Below are positions 51,886 through 64,000 of a stretch of DNA of 64,000 nt, in pieces. The notes beneath the pieces are model-generated. The model was given only the letters and a program-made list of their open reading frames with translations. It did no database searches and was not told where the DNA came from. Position 1 is the stretch's first letter. Each line of letters begins with the position of its first letter. The position numbers were made by a program, and so were the translations under genes. Source of the stretch: Hyphomicrobiales bacterium (GTDB taxonomy: Bacteria > Pseudomonadota > Alphaproteobacteria > Rhizobiales > Rhizobiaceae); the NCBI GenBank assembly GCA_900466005.1, contig UEGQ01000007.1:328639-392638 (forward strand), written 5' to 3'.

Positions 51886-53295
51886 TCAGACCGAGTAGTA
51901 CATGTCGAATTCGACCGGATGCGGGGTCATTTCGAAGCGCATGACTTCCTGCATCTTCAGCTCGATGAACGAGTCGATCTGGTCGTCGTCGAAGACGCCG
52001 CCGGCGGTCAGGAACTTGCGATCCTTGTCGAGCGATTCGAGTGCTTCGCGCAGCGAGCCGCAGACCGTCGGGATCTTCTTCAGTTCCTTCGGCGGCAGGT
52101 CGTAGAGGTCCTTGTCCATGGCCTTGCCGGGGTGGATCTTGTTCTTGATGCCGTCGAGACCGGCCATCAGCATCGCGGCGAAGGCGAGATACGGGTTGGC
52201 GGTCGGGTCGGGGAAGCGGATTTCGACGCGCTTCGCCTTCGGGTTGGAGCCGAACGGGATGCGGCAGGAGGCCGAGCGGTTGCGCGCCGAATAGGCGAGC
52301 AGCACCGGCGCTTCATAGCCGGGAACCAGGCGCTTGTAGGAGTTGGTCGACGGGTTGGTGAAGGCGTTGATCGCCTTGGCATGCTTGATGATGCCGCCGA
52401 TGTAATAGAGGCAGTTCTCGGAAAGGCCTGCATACTCGTCGCCGGCAAAGGTCGGCTTGCCGTCCTTCCAGATCGACATGTGGACGTGCATGCCCGAGCC
52501 GTTGTCGCCGAAGATCGGCTTCGGCATGAAGGTCGCGGTCTTGCCGTAGGCATTGGCGACCTGATGGACGACGTACTTGTAGATCTGCATCTTGTCGGCG
52601 TTGCGCACCAGCGCGTCGAACTTGACGCCGAGCTCGTGCTGGGCGGCCGCCACTTCGTGGTGATGCTTCTCGACGGTGACGCCCATCTCGGCGAGCACGG
52701 TCAGCATTTCCGAGCGCATGTCCTGCAGGCTGTCGACCGGCGGAACCGGGAAATAGCCGCCCTTGACGCGCGGACGGTGGCCGAGGTTGCCCGTCTCGTA
52801 GTCGGTGTCGTCGTTCGACGGCAGTTCGGACGAATCGAGCTTGAAGCCGGTGTTGTAGGGGTCGGCCTTGTACTTCACGTCGTCGAAGACGAAGAATTCG
52901 GCTTCGGGGCCGACAAAGATGGTGTCGCCGATGCCCGAGGCCTTCAGATAGGCTTCCGCCTTCTTGGCCGTGCCGCGCGGGTCGCGGTTATAGGCTTCGC
53001 CGGAGACCGGATCGAGGATGTCGCACATGATGACCATGGTCGACTGGGCGAAGAACGGGTCCATGTGGACGGTGGCCGGATCCGGCATCAGCACCATGTC
53101 GGACTCGTTGATCGCCTTCCAGCCGGCGATCGAGGAGCCGTCGAACATGACGCCGTCGGCGAACATGTCCTCGTCGACGCAGGAGACGTCCATCGTGACG
53201 TGCTGCAGTTTGCCCTTCGGGTCGGTAAAGCGCAGGTCGACGAACTTGACGTCGTTGTCCTTGATTTGCTTCAGGATGTCATTTGCAGTCGTCAT
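51886..53295 (-). CDS. glnA: Type I glutamine synthetase (469 aa)
   Basis: It condenses ammonium and glutamate with ATP. The sequence has the GS fold: [17 protein letters not shown], the glutamate-binding [18 protein letters not shown] and [20 protein letters not shown], and the C-terminal [16 protein letters not shown] with the Tyr adenylylated by GlnE. The 469-residue length is standard. It lies 62 bases after glnB, with which it is cotranscribed. Confidence 0.98.
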   Translation of the reverse strand: MTTANDILKQIKDNDVKFVDLRFTDPKGKLQHVTMDVSCVDEDMFADGVMFDGSSIAGWKAINESDMVLMPDPATVHMDPFFAQSTMVIMCDILDPVSGEAYNRDPRGTAKKAEAYLKASGIGDTIFVGPEAEFFVFDDVKYKADPYNTGFKLDSSELPSNDDTDYETGNLGHRPRVKGGYFPVPPVDSLQDMRSEMLTVLAEMGVTVEKHHHEVAAAQHELGVKFDALVRNADKMQIYKYVVHQVANAYGKTATFMPKPIFGDNGSGMHVHMSIWKDGKPTFAGDEYAGLSENCLYYIGGIIKHAKAINAFTNPSTNSYKRLVPGYEAPVLLAYSARNRSASCRIPFGSNPKAKRVEIRFPDPTANPYLAFAAMLMAGLDGIKNKIHPGKAMDKDLYDLPPKELKKIPTVCGSLREALESLDKDRKFLTAGGVFDDDQIDSFIELKMQEVMRFEMTPHPVEFDMYYSV

Positions 53296-53357
53296 TGGTC
53301 GTATTCCTTGGGTGAGATGACGATAGACTGGTCCGCCTCCGGAAGAGGACGGATGTT

Positions 53358-53825
<468 letters not shown>

Positions 53826-54042
53826 TCACGCGCATTTCCGGAGAAAATGCTCACGAAATCGGAGTGAAAATGTCGCGGAAGGACGAAATTGGACGATTTT
53901 TCCAGAGAATTCGCAAATGCCGGATATGCCTGCAAAGCAGGCTTTATATGATACTAAAATAGGCAAATGCATACTATTTGGTCATAGGCCCTGCGGCCGC
54001 GATGCCTGTTGTCTTTCCATCCGGATTGGGTTCAATGGCGGT

Positions 54043-55524
54043 ATGGCAAAGGGACGCGACAACTGGCTGCTGACGCCGTCAGCGATGGGAGAGGTGGACG
54101 CTGCGGCTGCGGCGTCGGGGATCGATTCCTTTGGCCTGATGGAGAAGGCGGGGCAGGCGGTCGCGGCCGCCGCCCTGCGGCTCTTTCCCGGCGGCGAACG
54201 CTTCGTCGTCCTCTGCGGTCCCGGCAACAACGGTGGCGACGGCTATGTAGCCGCGCGCGCCTTGCAAGAAAGCGGTGCTGCCGTCGCGCTCTACCACCTC
54301 GGCGATCCGTCGAAGCTCACGGGTGATGCCGCGAGCGCCCGTTCCCGCTGCCCGACAGGTGGAGAACCGATCGAGACCTATGGTCCCGTGCCCGGCGACG
54401 TGATCGTCGACGCCATCTTCGGGGCAGGGCTTGCCCGCGCGGTGCCGCCTGTCGTCGCCGATGTCGTGCAGCGCGTCGGGGACGCCGGCCTGCCGGTGGT
54501 CGCCGTCGACCTGCCCTCCGGAATCGACGGGCGCACCGGCGCCGTCATGGGCGCCGCCTTCAGCGCGCGCCACACCGTCACCTTCATGACCCGCAAGCCC
54601 GGGCATCTGCTGCTTCCCGGCCGGATGTATTGCGGCACGGTCGAGACCTTCGACATCGGCATCCCCTTCCGCCTGGTCGAGGCGAAGGGGGAGCGCCTCT
54701 TCGTCAACGGTCCGGAAGAGTGGCGCGCGGCAATGCCGCAGACGGATGCCGCCGCCCACAAGTTCCGCCGCGGCCATCTGACCGTCTTTTCCGGGGCGGC
54801 GGCCGCGACGGGCGCCGCGCGGCTCGCCGCCGCCGCGGGATTGAGGGCAGGGGCGGGGCTCGTGACCGTCGCCTCACCGAAAGAGGCGGTCGCCGCCAAC
54901 GCCGCCCACTTGACCGCCGTGATGCTGAAGGCGGTCGAGACCGAGAGCGACCTCGCCGACTACCTTCGCGACGAACGGCGCTCCGTCTTCGTTCTCGGCC
55001 CCGGCTTCGGCGTCGGCGCGAAGGCCCGTGCCTTCGTCGCCGCGATTGCTGCTGCCGGACGACACCTCGTCCTCGACGCCGACGGGATCAGCGCCTTCGC
55101 GGAAGACCCGCAGGCGCTCTTCTCTGCCTTCGCCGGCGGCGCGGCGCGTCTGGTGCTGACGCCGCATGAGGGCGAGTTCGCGAGGCTCTTCCCCGATCTC
55201 GCGGCCGATCCGGCATCGAGCAAGGTCGACCGGGCGAGGTGGGCCGCCGCCCGCGCCAACGCGGCCGTCGTCTACAAGGGCGCCGACAGCGTGATCGCCG
55301 CGCCGGACGGCCGCGCCTTGATCAACGAGAATGCCCCGCCGTCGCTCGCCACCGCCGGTTCCGGCGATGTGCTCGCCGGCATCGTCGGCGGGCTTATGGC
55401 GCAGGGCGTTCCGGCCTTCGAGGCCGCGGCGGCAGGCGTCTGGCTGCATGGCGATGCGGCGCAGCGGGCGGGTGCGGGCCTCACCGCCGAGACCCTCATC
55501 AACCATATCGATGCGTGGCATTAG
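54043..55524 (+). CDS. nnr: Bifunctional NAD(P)HX epimerase/dehydratase (493 aa)
   Basis: It repairs hydrated NAD(P)H. The N-terminal YjeF domain has VLCGPGNNGGDGYVAARAL; the C-terminal carbohydrate-kinase-like dehydratase has VLTPHEGEFARLFPDL and SLATAGSGDVLAGIVGGLMA. ATG 54043 lies after a weak GGCGG. The fusion of both enzymes in one chain is the common bacterial form. Confidence 0.93.
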   Translation: MAKGRDNWLLTPSAMGEVDAAAAASGIDSFGLMEKAGQAVAAAALRLFPGGERFVVLCGPGNNGGDGYVAARALQESGAAVALYHLGDPSKLTGDAASARSRCPTGGEPIETYGPVPGDVIVDAIFGAGLARAVPPVVADVVQRVGDAGLPVVAVDLPSGIDGRTGAVMGAAFSARHTVTFMTRKPGHLLLPGRMYCGTVETFDIGIPFRLVEAKGERLFVNGPEEWRAAMPQTDAAAHKFRRGHLTVFSGAAAATGAARLAAAAGLRAGAGLVTVASPKEAVAANAAHLTAVMLKAVETESDLADYLRDERRSVFVLGPGFGVGAKARAFVAAIAAAGRHLVLDADGISAFAEDPQALFSAFAGGAARLVLTPHEGEFARLFPDLAADPASSKVDRARWAAARANAAVVYKGADSVIAAPDGRALINENAPPSLATAGSGDVLAGIVGGLMAQGVPAFEAAAAGVWLHGDAAQRAGAGLTAETLINHIDAWH

Positions 55525-55593
55525 CAGAATACGTTTTCCCGGGCGGCGGGCGAGGGTGTATCGGTCGTCCACCAGCAGCCGGAGATTCGCCGC

Positions 55594-56481
55594 ATGTCGC
55601 CCCTTCACATCCTGATGCTCGTCCTCGTCGCCGCCGTCTGGGGCTTCAATTTCGTGGTGATCAAGCTCGGGCTCGACAATTTCCCGCCGCTCCTCTTTTC
55701 CGCGCTCCGCTTCCTTTTCGCAGCCCTGCCGCTCGCCTTCTTCATCCGCCGGCCGGATGTGCCCTGGCGGCTGATCCTCGGCATCGGCGTTATGCTCGGC
55801 GTGGTGAAGTTCTCCTTCCTCTTCATCGGCATGGATGTCGGCGCACCGCCCGGTCTCGCCTCGCTGCTCCTGCAATCGCAGGCCTTCTTCACCGTCCTGC
55901 TCGCCTTCCTGGTCTATGGTGACCAGCCGCGGCCGCTGCAGGTCGCCGGCATGGTCCTCGCCTTTTCGGGTGTCGCGCTCATCGCCAGCTCGATCGATGG
56001 TACATTCACCGTCGCGGGCCTCGTGCTCGTCCTTGCCGCCGCTGTCGCCTGGGCCTGCTCGAACATGCTGATGAAGAAGGTCGGCAAGGTTCAGATGCTG
56101 AACCTGATGGTCTGGGTGAGCCTCGTGCCGCCGATCCCGCTCTTCATCATCTCCGCCCTGTTCGAGGGCTGGGACCGCGACCTGCAGGCGCTGGCGAACC
56201 TCAATCTCGAAGGGGCAGGGGCCGTACTCTTCGTCGCCTATGGCGCCACCGTCTTCGGTTTTGCGGTCTGGGGGGCGATGATCAGCCGCTACGGCGTTTC
56301 GACCGTGGCACCCTTCTCGCTGCTCGTCCCGGTCTTCGGCATGTCGTCGGCAGCCCTGGTGCTCGGCGAGGATTTCGGGCCGCTGCGCGTCATTGCCGCC
56401 GCGCTGATCGTCCTCGGTCTGGTGATGAACGTCTTCAATCCGCGCTGGCTCGCCCGCAAAGCACCGGCCGTGAAAGCATGA
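55594..56481 (+). CDS. EamA/DMT-superfamily transporter (295 aa)
   Basis: Ten hydrophobic segments: AAVWGFNFVVIKLGLDNFPP at the start of the first repeat and VFGFAVWGAMISRYGVSTVA in the second. The resemblance to the amino-acid metabolite exporter group (RhtA/YdcZ/EamA) is clear, but the substrate is not known. GGAGA precedes the ATG. The next gene is coupled through ATGA. Confidence 0.87.
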   Translation: MSPLHILMLVLVAAVWGFNFVVIKLGLDNFPPLLFSALRFLFAALPLAFFIRRPDVPWRLILGIGVMLGVVKFSFLFIGMDVGAPPGLASLLLQSQAFFTVLLAFLVYGDQPRPLQVAGMVLAFSGVALIASSIDGTFTVAGLVLVLAAAVAWACSNMLMKKVGKVQMLNLMVWVSLVPPIPLFIISALFEGWDRDLQALANLNLEGAGAVLFVAYGATVFGFAVWGAMISRYGVSTVAPFSLLVPVFGMSSAALVLGEDFGPLRVIAAALIVLGLVMNVFNPRWLARKAPAVKA

Positions 56482-56981
56482 CGGGCGCGGCGGCCGCTGG
56501 GTTCCCCGTGTTTAAAGTCCTCTATCAGGGCAATCTCTTTGCCGACTACTTTCAAATATACCTGCGCGACGAGGCCCATCCCGATCTGCGCGAAGACTAC
56601 ACGGATCAGACAATTGCCCGACGCCTTGCCGCAGGCGCCTATGCGATCATTCTCCATACGGTTCGCAATACAACTGTGCCGGTCCGCGTCGAATGGCACG
56701 ATCATCGTCCTGCGCCCGACCTCGACGCCTACCAGCATGTCGTCGAAGCGGATTTCGACTGCCCTTCGGGCCAACTCGTGCTGGCCGGTTTGACCGACTA
56801 CGATCCCACCGCTCCGCGACTTGCGGTCAAAGCAGGGCCTGTTGGCATACGAGCGAGCCTCTCGGGTCTCAACACCCTAAGCGAAGACGGGCTAGAGGGG
56901 GATGACCACTACCTCATGCAGCTTTGGCCCGGAGCCGACCCACAAGCCGTCCGCGTGTTGAAGGCATGGCCGGGGAGCTAG
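56478..56981 (+). CDS. Hypothetical protein (167 aa)
   Basis: A protein with FPVFKVLYQGNLFADYFQIY, VEWHDHRPAPDLDAYQHVVE and FDCPSGQLVLAGLTDYDPTA; His and Asp residues in the middle could bind metal. No signal peptide is evident. The ATG overlaps the transporter stop as ATGA, which supports expression. Family not recognised; the 104 bases after it before the next gene hold nothing obvious. Confidence 0.65.
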   Translation: MTGAAAAGFPVFKVLYQGNLFADYFQIYLRDEAHPDLREDYTDQTIARRLAAGAYAIILHTVRNTTVPVRVEWHDHRPAPDLDAYQHVVEADFDCPSGQLVLAGLTDYDPTAPRLAVKAGPVGIRASLSGLNTLSEDGLEGDDHYLMQLWPGADPQAVRVLKAWPGS

Positions 56982-57085
56982 CTAGAACAGTCGCCTTCTC
57001 GCAGCTTGGGGCCAACCAGGGCATTAGCAACTCGCCACTAAAGGGCACCAACGCTGTCACTTCGTCCCGTACAGGAACCGACCGC

Positions 57086-58738
57086 CTACAGCAGACGGCT
57101 GCGCCGCAGCATGCCCTCGTCCTCGAGCAGCGGATAGCCGATCGAGGCGACCAGCGAATTGATCTCCTTGAGGTCGCGCATCGTGTCGATGTGCAGCGAG
57201 CTCGATTCGAAGCTCGCAATATTGCCGTCGCGCAGCCGCTGCAGGTGCCGCTCCTCGCTCTGGCGCACGAGGTTGCGCACGACCTCCTTGCGGGCGACGA
57301 GCTGGCGGGCATATTCGACGTCGCGATCGACCAGCAGGTTGAAGGCGAGGCGCGCGTTCTTGACCACTTCGTTGTGCATGGCCTTCAGCTCGCTCCAGCC
57401 TTCGTCGGAGAAGGCGACCTTGCGATCGTGCTTCTTGCGCGCGCGCATCGCCATGTTCTGGGCGATGATGTCCGCCGCCTGTTCGACCTTGATCGCCGCA
57501 CTCAGCAAGTTCTGCGATTGCGCCGCCGATTCCTCGTCGAGCGCGCTTTCCGAAATCCGCGCGAGATAGAACTTGATGTCGCGATGGGTGCGGTCGATCT
57601 CGTCGTCGAGCGCCTCGAGACGCTGCAGCTTCTTCGGATCGAAGGTCTCGTAGAGTTCGAAGATGCGGTTCAGCATCACCTCGGTCTTGTCGCAGACGCT
57701 CAGCACCTCGCGCGTGGCGTTGGCGATCGCTTGTTTCGGGTTGGCGAGGTCGGTCGGGTTCAGTGCCGAGAGCCGCTCTTCCGGCCCCTCCGTCTCGGCG
57801 GCCTCAGGCTTCGCCAGCAGGCGTTCGAGCAGGCGGGCCACCACACCGGCGAACGGCAGGCCGAGGAGAAGCACCGCGCCGTTGAGCGCCAGATGCACCA
57901 TCACGACGGCGTCGCCGGGATGGCTGGCAAACAGCTCGGAGGGCACCACGAAGACGATCTGGACGGCGAGCGCGGCGAGCGTGCCGAGGCCGCGGATGAC
58001 GACGTTGCCGAGCGGCACGACGCGCGCAGCGCTTTCGGCGTTCTTGGTCAGCATGGCGCCGATCACCGCCGCGCCGAAATTCGCGCCGAGCACCATCGGG
58101 ATGATCAGCACGGGCGGCAGCAGTCCCCGGTCTGCCAGCGAGGCGAAGAGCAGGATGGTCGCGACACTGGAGTGGAAAGCCCAGGCAAGCAGCGCCGAAA
58201 GGAGGAAAGCGGTGATCCAGTCGCGCGAGAGATAGTTGATGAGGAGCGGCAGGATCTGGCTGGTGCGCAGGGGATCGGAGGCCTCGCCGATCAGCCGGAG
58301 CGACAGGAGCAGCAGACCGAGCCCGAAGAAGATGCGGCCCGCCTGCCGCCAGCCACGCGTCTCCGAGGCGCGGAATGCCACGGTGCCCATCAGCAGCAGG
58401 ATCGGGATCAGGAGCGAGAGATCGTGGCGCAGGATGCGCACGACGAAGGCCGAGCCGAAATCGGCGCCGAGCAGGGTCGCGATACCGATCCCCGACGAGA
58501 CATAGCCACCGGCGACGAAGGACGCGACGATCAGCGCGACGGCGGTCGCGCTCTGCAGCGCCACGGCAAGCGCGAAGCCCGCGGCGCCGGCGGTGACCCG
58601 GTTGCCGACGGCGAGCCGCAGCTTGTCCTTCAGCACATGGCCGTAGGCGCGCTCGATACCGGTGCGCACCATGCGCGTCGCCCACAGGAGCAGCGCGACG
58701 GCGCCGGCGAGATTGATGAAGACGACGATGCCCGACAT
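57086..58738 (-). CDS. Na/Pi cotransporter family protein with PhoU-like tail (550 aa)
   Basis: The N-terminal 330 residues form the Na/Pi cotransporter membrane domain in two repeats: ATRMVRTGIERAYGHVLKDK and LAVALQSATAVALIVASFVA, with a second QSS-like LLAWAFHSSVATILLFASLA. The C-terminal 200 residues are a helical PhoU-like bundle. The ATG at 58738 excludes a shadow extension. It may carry phosphate or a similar anion; regulation by phosphate is not visible in the sequence. Confidence 0.88.
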   Translation of the reverse strand: MSGIVVFINLAGAVALLLWATRMVRTGIERAYGHVLKDKLRLAVGNRVTAGAAGFALAVALQSATAVALIVASFVAGGYVSSGIGIATLLGADFGSAFVVRILRHDLSLLIPILLLMGTVAFRASETRGWRQAGRIFFGLGLLLLSLRLIGEASDPLRTSQILPLLINYLSRDWITAFLLSALLAWAFHSSVATILLFASLADRGLLPPVLIIPMVLGANFGAAVIGAMLTKNAESAARVVPLGNVVIRGLGTLAALAVQIVFVVPSELFASHPGDAVVMVHLALNGAVLLLGLPFAGVVARLLERLLAKPEAAETEGPEERLSALNPTDLANPKQAIANATREVLSVCDKTEVMLNRIFELYETFDPKKLQRLEALDDEIDRTHRDIKFYLARISESALDEESAAQSQNLLSAAIKVEQAADIIAQNMAMRARKKHDRKVAFSDEGWSELKAMHNEVVKNARLAFNLLVDRDVEYARQLVARKEVVRNLVRQSEERHLQRLRDGNIASFESSSLHIDTMRDLKEINSLVASIGYPLLEDEGMLRRSRLL

Positions 58739-58898
58739 GAGGAACCCGGAATGTTGAGGGAAACGGCCTTTCCAGGCCGCAGCCGGAAAGCCTCCGCTAT
58801 TTCCGGCCCCGATGAGGTCGGCAATACGACGGACCATATCCCAGATTCGCCAGTGTCACAATTTCGTCATGTAGGCCCGGCCGACCGTGTCCCGGAGG

Positions 58899-59702
58899 TC
58901 AGGAGACCGCCGTCTGCAGCACCCTTGCGCCGTTCGGCGCATTGACCTTGCCGCCGGTGATGAAGAAGGCGAAGACGTCGCGCGGCTTCTTCTCCACGGT
59001 CGCCTCCTCCGCAATCTTCGGCAGATCGTCCGGCATCGCGCCTGCGGCATAGCGCTTCAGCCGGCCGGCCCAGGCGCCGATTTCCTCTTCCGGATAGCAG
59101 GTCGGGATCTCGTCCTCGCCCTTCTGCAGCCGCGCATAGACGAAATCGGCCGTCGGCTCGGCGAACATCGGATAATCGTGGTGGTCGGCGCAGACCGCCG
59201 CGACATTGTATTTCTTGAGAAGCGCGATGAATTCCGGCACCTGGAAGGAGGCGTGCCGCGGCTCGACGACGTGGCGAAGGGCAATCCCGTCCTGGCTCTT
59301 CGGCAGCAGCGCCAGAAAGGCCTCGAAATCCTCCGGCTCGAACTTCTTCGTTCCCATGAACTGCCAGAGGATCGGCCCGAGATGCGCGCCGAGCTCGGTG
59401 ATCCCCTGTGTCAGGAATTTTTCGACCGACGGCCCGGCCTCGGCGAGCACCTTTCGATTGGTGCAGAAGCGGCTCGCCTTCAGCGAAAAGACGAAGCCCT
59501 CCGGCACCTCCGACGCCCATTTGGCGAAGGTCTCCGGCTTCTGGCTGGAGTAGTAGGTGCCGTTGACCTCGATCGCCGTCAGCGCCCGGCTCGCATATTC
59601 GAGCTGTCTCTTCTTCGGCAGCTTCTCCGGATAGAAGGTGCCTTCCCACGGATCGAAGGTCCAGCCGCCGATGCCGGTGCGGATTGTGCCTGACTGGGTC
59701 AT
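58899..59702 (-). CDS. DUF72 family protein (267 aa)
   Basis: IRTGIGGWTFDPWEGTFYPE at the start, IEVNGTYYSSQKPETFAKWA, and FVYARLQKGEDEIPTCYPEE are typical of this TIM-barrel family (YecE-like). The function is unknown. GGAGGA precedes the ATG. It is followed by the Na/Pi gene and preceded by the GST gene, both on the same strand. Confidence 0.9.
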   Translation of the reverse strand: MTQSGTIRTGIGGWTFDPWEGTFYPEKLPKKRQLEYASRALTAIEVNGTYYSSQKPETFAKWASEVPEGFVFSLKASRFCTNRKVLAEAGPSVEKFLTQGITELGAHLGPILWQFMGTKKFEPEDFEAFLALLPKSQDGIALRHVVEPRHASFQVPEFIALLKKYNVAAVCADHHDYPMFAEPTADFVYARLQKGEDEIPTCYPEEEIGAWAGRLKRYAAGAMPDDLPKIAEEATVEKKPRDVFAFFITGGKVNAPNGARVLQTAVS

Positions 59703-59762
59703 CCTCTCTCCTCCTTGACGGTCACGGGCCGACCGGCCCTCACTGCTGATGTCGCGGCCGTC

Positions 59763-60386
59763 TCAGGCCGGCGGAACGAACGGCTGGGAAATCGCCTTGA
59801 AAACCGGGAGGGCTTCGAGGCGCTCGCAGTGCGCGGCAAGTGCCGGCACCTCGTCCGCCGATATGAAGCCCGGATGGGAATCGCCGATGTGGCGCAGCGC
59901 GCAGGCAACCGCGATATCGGCATGCGTGATGCGGTCGCCGAACCAGAAAGGAGTCGTTTTACCGACGCGATCCGCCTCCAGAGCGAAGAGCGTCGCGCGC
60001 ATCTGCGACCGGCAGCGGTCCATCCAGACCTCCGCCGGCTGCTTGTGCAGCACCAGTTCGTAGAACAGGCTCACCCCCTTGTCGGCAAATCCCGTCGCCA
60101 ACGCCATCACCTTCAGGGCATGCCGGCGCTCGCCGGAGGATGGCCAGAGGCGGTCGGCCTCGGGAACGAGGCTGTCGACATGGTCGAGAATGGTGACGCT
60201 GTCGACCAGCACGGTCCCGTCGTCCAGCACCATCGTCGGCACCCGCATCAGCGGATTGAGCGCCTGGATCTTCTCGCCGTCGCCGAACACCGACCAGGGC
60301 CGATGCTCGAAAGGAAGACCATAAAGCGTCAGCGCGATGCCGACACGGCGAACGAAGGAGGAATCATACTGGCCGATCAGGATCAT
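59763..60386 (-). CDS. Glutathione S-transferase family protein (207 aa)
   Basis: The N-terminal thioredoxin fold has LIGQYDSSFVRRVGIALTLY with Ser at the expected catalytic position, NPLMRVPTMVLDDGTVLVDS (cis-Pro and ESxAI-like motif). The C-terminal helical domain has ITHADIAVACALRHIG. It lies four bases downstream of uvrA and may be cotranscribed with it; substrate unknown. Confidence 0.9.
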   Translation of the reverse strand: MILIGQYDSSFVRRVGIALTLYGLPFEHRPWSVFGDGEKIQALNPLMRVPTMVLDDGTVLVDSVTILDHVDSLVPEADRLWPSSGERRHALKVMALATGFADKGVSLFYELVLHKQPAEVWMDRCRSQMRATLFALEADRVGKTTPFWFGDRITHADIAVACALRHIGDSHPGFISADEVPALAAHCERLEALPVFKAISQPFVPPA

Positions 60387-60389
60387 CTC

Positions 60390-63311
<2,922 letters not shown>

Positions 63312-63407
63312 GGACAAGGCTCGCTTGGAGAAGGACAGTCCTTATTTAGTCATGACTGTGCCTCTGTCGAGGCGGAACAGGACGTCGCGGGTCACATTTC
63401 GAGTCGG

Positions 63408-63447
63408 TTGACAGGATCATAGACAATCATTAGAACAAATAAAGAAC
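63408..63447 (+). promoter_or_regulatory. LexA (SOS) box and probable ssb promoter in the uvrA-ssb gap
   Basis: GAAC-N7-GAAC (63433-63436 and 63444-63447, spacer AAATAAA) matches the direct-repeat SOS box of alphaproteobacteria. TTGACA at 63408-63413 is 17 bp before TAGAAC (63431-63436), so the box would overlap a -10 element for ssb. It lies 123 bases before ssb and 122 bases upstream of uvrA on the other strand and may serve both. Confidence 0.8.
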
Positions 63448-63569
63448 ATTTTTCGCTGTGGATTAACGGTTAAGACTTTCCATCGCCGCCCGCGATTGGT
63501 TTAAGGTGGCGGAAATCGAAAAATACGGGTGCGGCCGGTCCGGCGCCCTCTCTTCCCAAGGTGTGTGTT

Positions 63570-64000
63570 ATGGCTGGTAGCGTGAACAAGGTAATTCTGA
63601 TCGGGAATCTCGGCGCGGATCCGGAAATCCGCCGGACCCAGGACGGCCGTCCGATCGCCAACCTGCGCATCGCGACCTCCGAATCCTGGCGCGACCGCAA
63701 CACCGGCGAGCGCAAGGAAAAGACCGAGTGGCACACCGTGGTGATCTTCAACGAAGGTCTCTGCAAGGTCGCCGAACAGTATCTGAAGAAGGGCTCGACG
63801 GTCTACGTCGAAGGTCAGCTGCAGACCCGCAAGTGGCAGGACCAGAACGGCAACGATCGCTATTCGACCGAAGTCGTCCTGCAGGGCTTCAATTCGAACC
63901 TGACCATGCTCGGCGGTCGCGGCGAGGGCGGTGGCGCCTCGCGGGGCGGCAGTGATTTCGGCGGCGGCTACGGCGACGACTACAACCAGCCGTCCCGCCC
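63570..64000 (+). CDS. ssb: Single-stranded DNA-binding protein, truncated by window edge
   Basis: [20 protein letters not shown] and [20 protein letters not shown], then [20 protein letters not shown] and [16 protein letters not shown], form the OB fold. A Gly-rich linker begins near residue 116 and the acidic C-terminal tip is beyond the window. The divergent uvrA arrangement is common in this order. Confidence 0.97.
   Translation, partial: MAGSVNKVILIGNLGADPEIRRTQDGRPIANLRIATSESWRDRNTGERKEKTEWHTVVIFNEGLCKVAEQYLKKGSTVYVEGQLQTRKWQDQNGNDRYSTEVVLQGFNSNLTMLGGRGEGGGASRGGSDFGGGYGDDYNQPSR

Overview
The window looks like a chromosomal segment of a high-GC member of the Rhizobiaceae, probably Sinorhizobium/Ensifer or a close relative. 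Pointers are a 241-residue phosphatidylcholine synthase, a glnB-glnA pair behind a sigma-54 promoter, an IalB-type periplasmic protein, and a LexA box of the alphaproteobacterial GAAC-N7-GAAC type between uvrA and ssb. The genus is an inference from gene content; no rRNA or other marker is present.

Bases 1 to about 19550 are the right-hand part of a prophage whose left end lies outside the window. It abuts the 3' end of a tRNA-Lys(TTT) gene (19551-19626, minus strand), the likely attachment site. The prophage is organised divergently around 12.4 kb. The lytic arm runs leftward: a Cro-like HTH protein, two further small HTH proteins, several small proteins of unknown role, a ParB-like protein, a Toprim primase, an N4 Gp49/Sf6 gp66 family protein, a P-loop replication ATPase, a putative small terminase, the large terminase and a GNAT-like protein. 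Many of these genes overlap by ATGA or TGATG. The lysogeny arm runs rightward: a CI-like repressor, an AlpA/Xis-like protein, small unknown proteins, a tyrosine integrase, a convergent cargo pair, and an immunity cassette with a C4-type antisense RNA, a small leader ORF and a BRO-N antirepressor.

Two prophage features stand out. A 245-bp non-coding block (3961-4205) beside the putative small terminase gene holds two copies of a module: a triplet of GTCTA hexamers, an AAAATCAnATACAT core, and a triplet of inverted TAGAC hexamers. It could be a packaging site, an origin or an operator array. The second is the 18.2-18.65 kb cassette, where the predicted antisense segments are complementary to the leader ORF's ribosome-binding site and to a second, partial target upstream. 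The CI-like repressor appears to lack the S24 Ser-Lys dyad, so induction by antirepressor rather than RecA-stimulated self-cleavage is plausible.

From 19.8 kb onward the genes are ordinary chromosome: ccdA, an AEC transporter, a UbiH-like hydroxylase, pcs, a quinone oxidoreductase, a nucleoside/BMP-type ABC operon (24.8-29.5 kb), a YtfQRT-YjfF-type sugar ABC operon with a FadR-family regulator (29.7-35.0 kb), glmU, glmS, a GNAT protein, a DUF502 protein, recG, sdhE, mfd, two EamA transporters, a FrnE-type DsbA protein, a family-5 solute-binding protein, ialB, hspQ, glnA, glnB, the NAD(P)HX repair enzyme, another EamA transporter, a Na/Pi cotransporter-like protein, a DUF72 protein, a glutathione transferase, uvrA and the start of ssb. 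DNA repair (recG, mfd, uvrA, ssb), amino-sugar synthesis (glmU, glmS) and nitrogen assimilation (glnB, glnA) are the coherent themes. I saw no CRISPR array, rRNA operon or insertion sequence.
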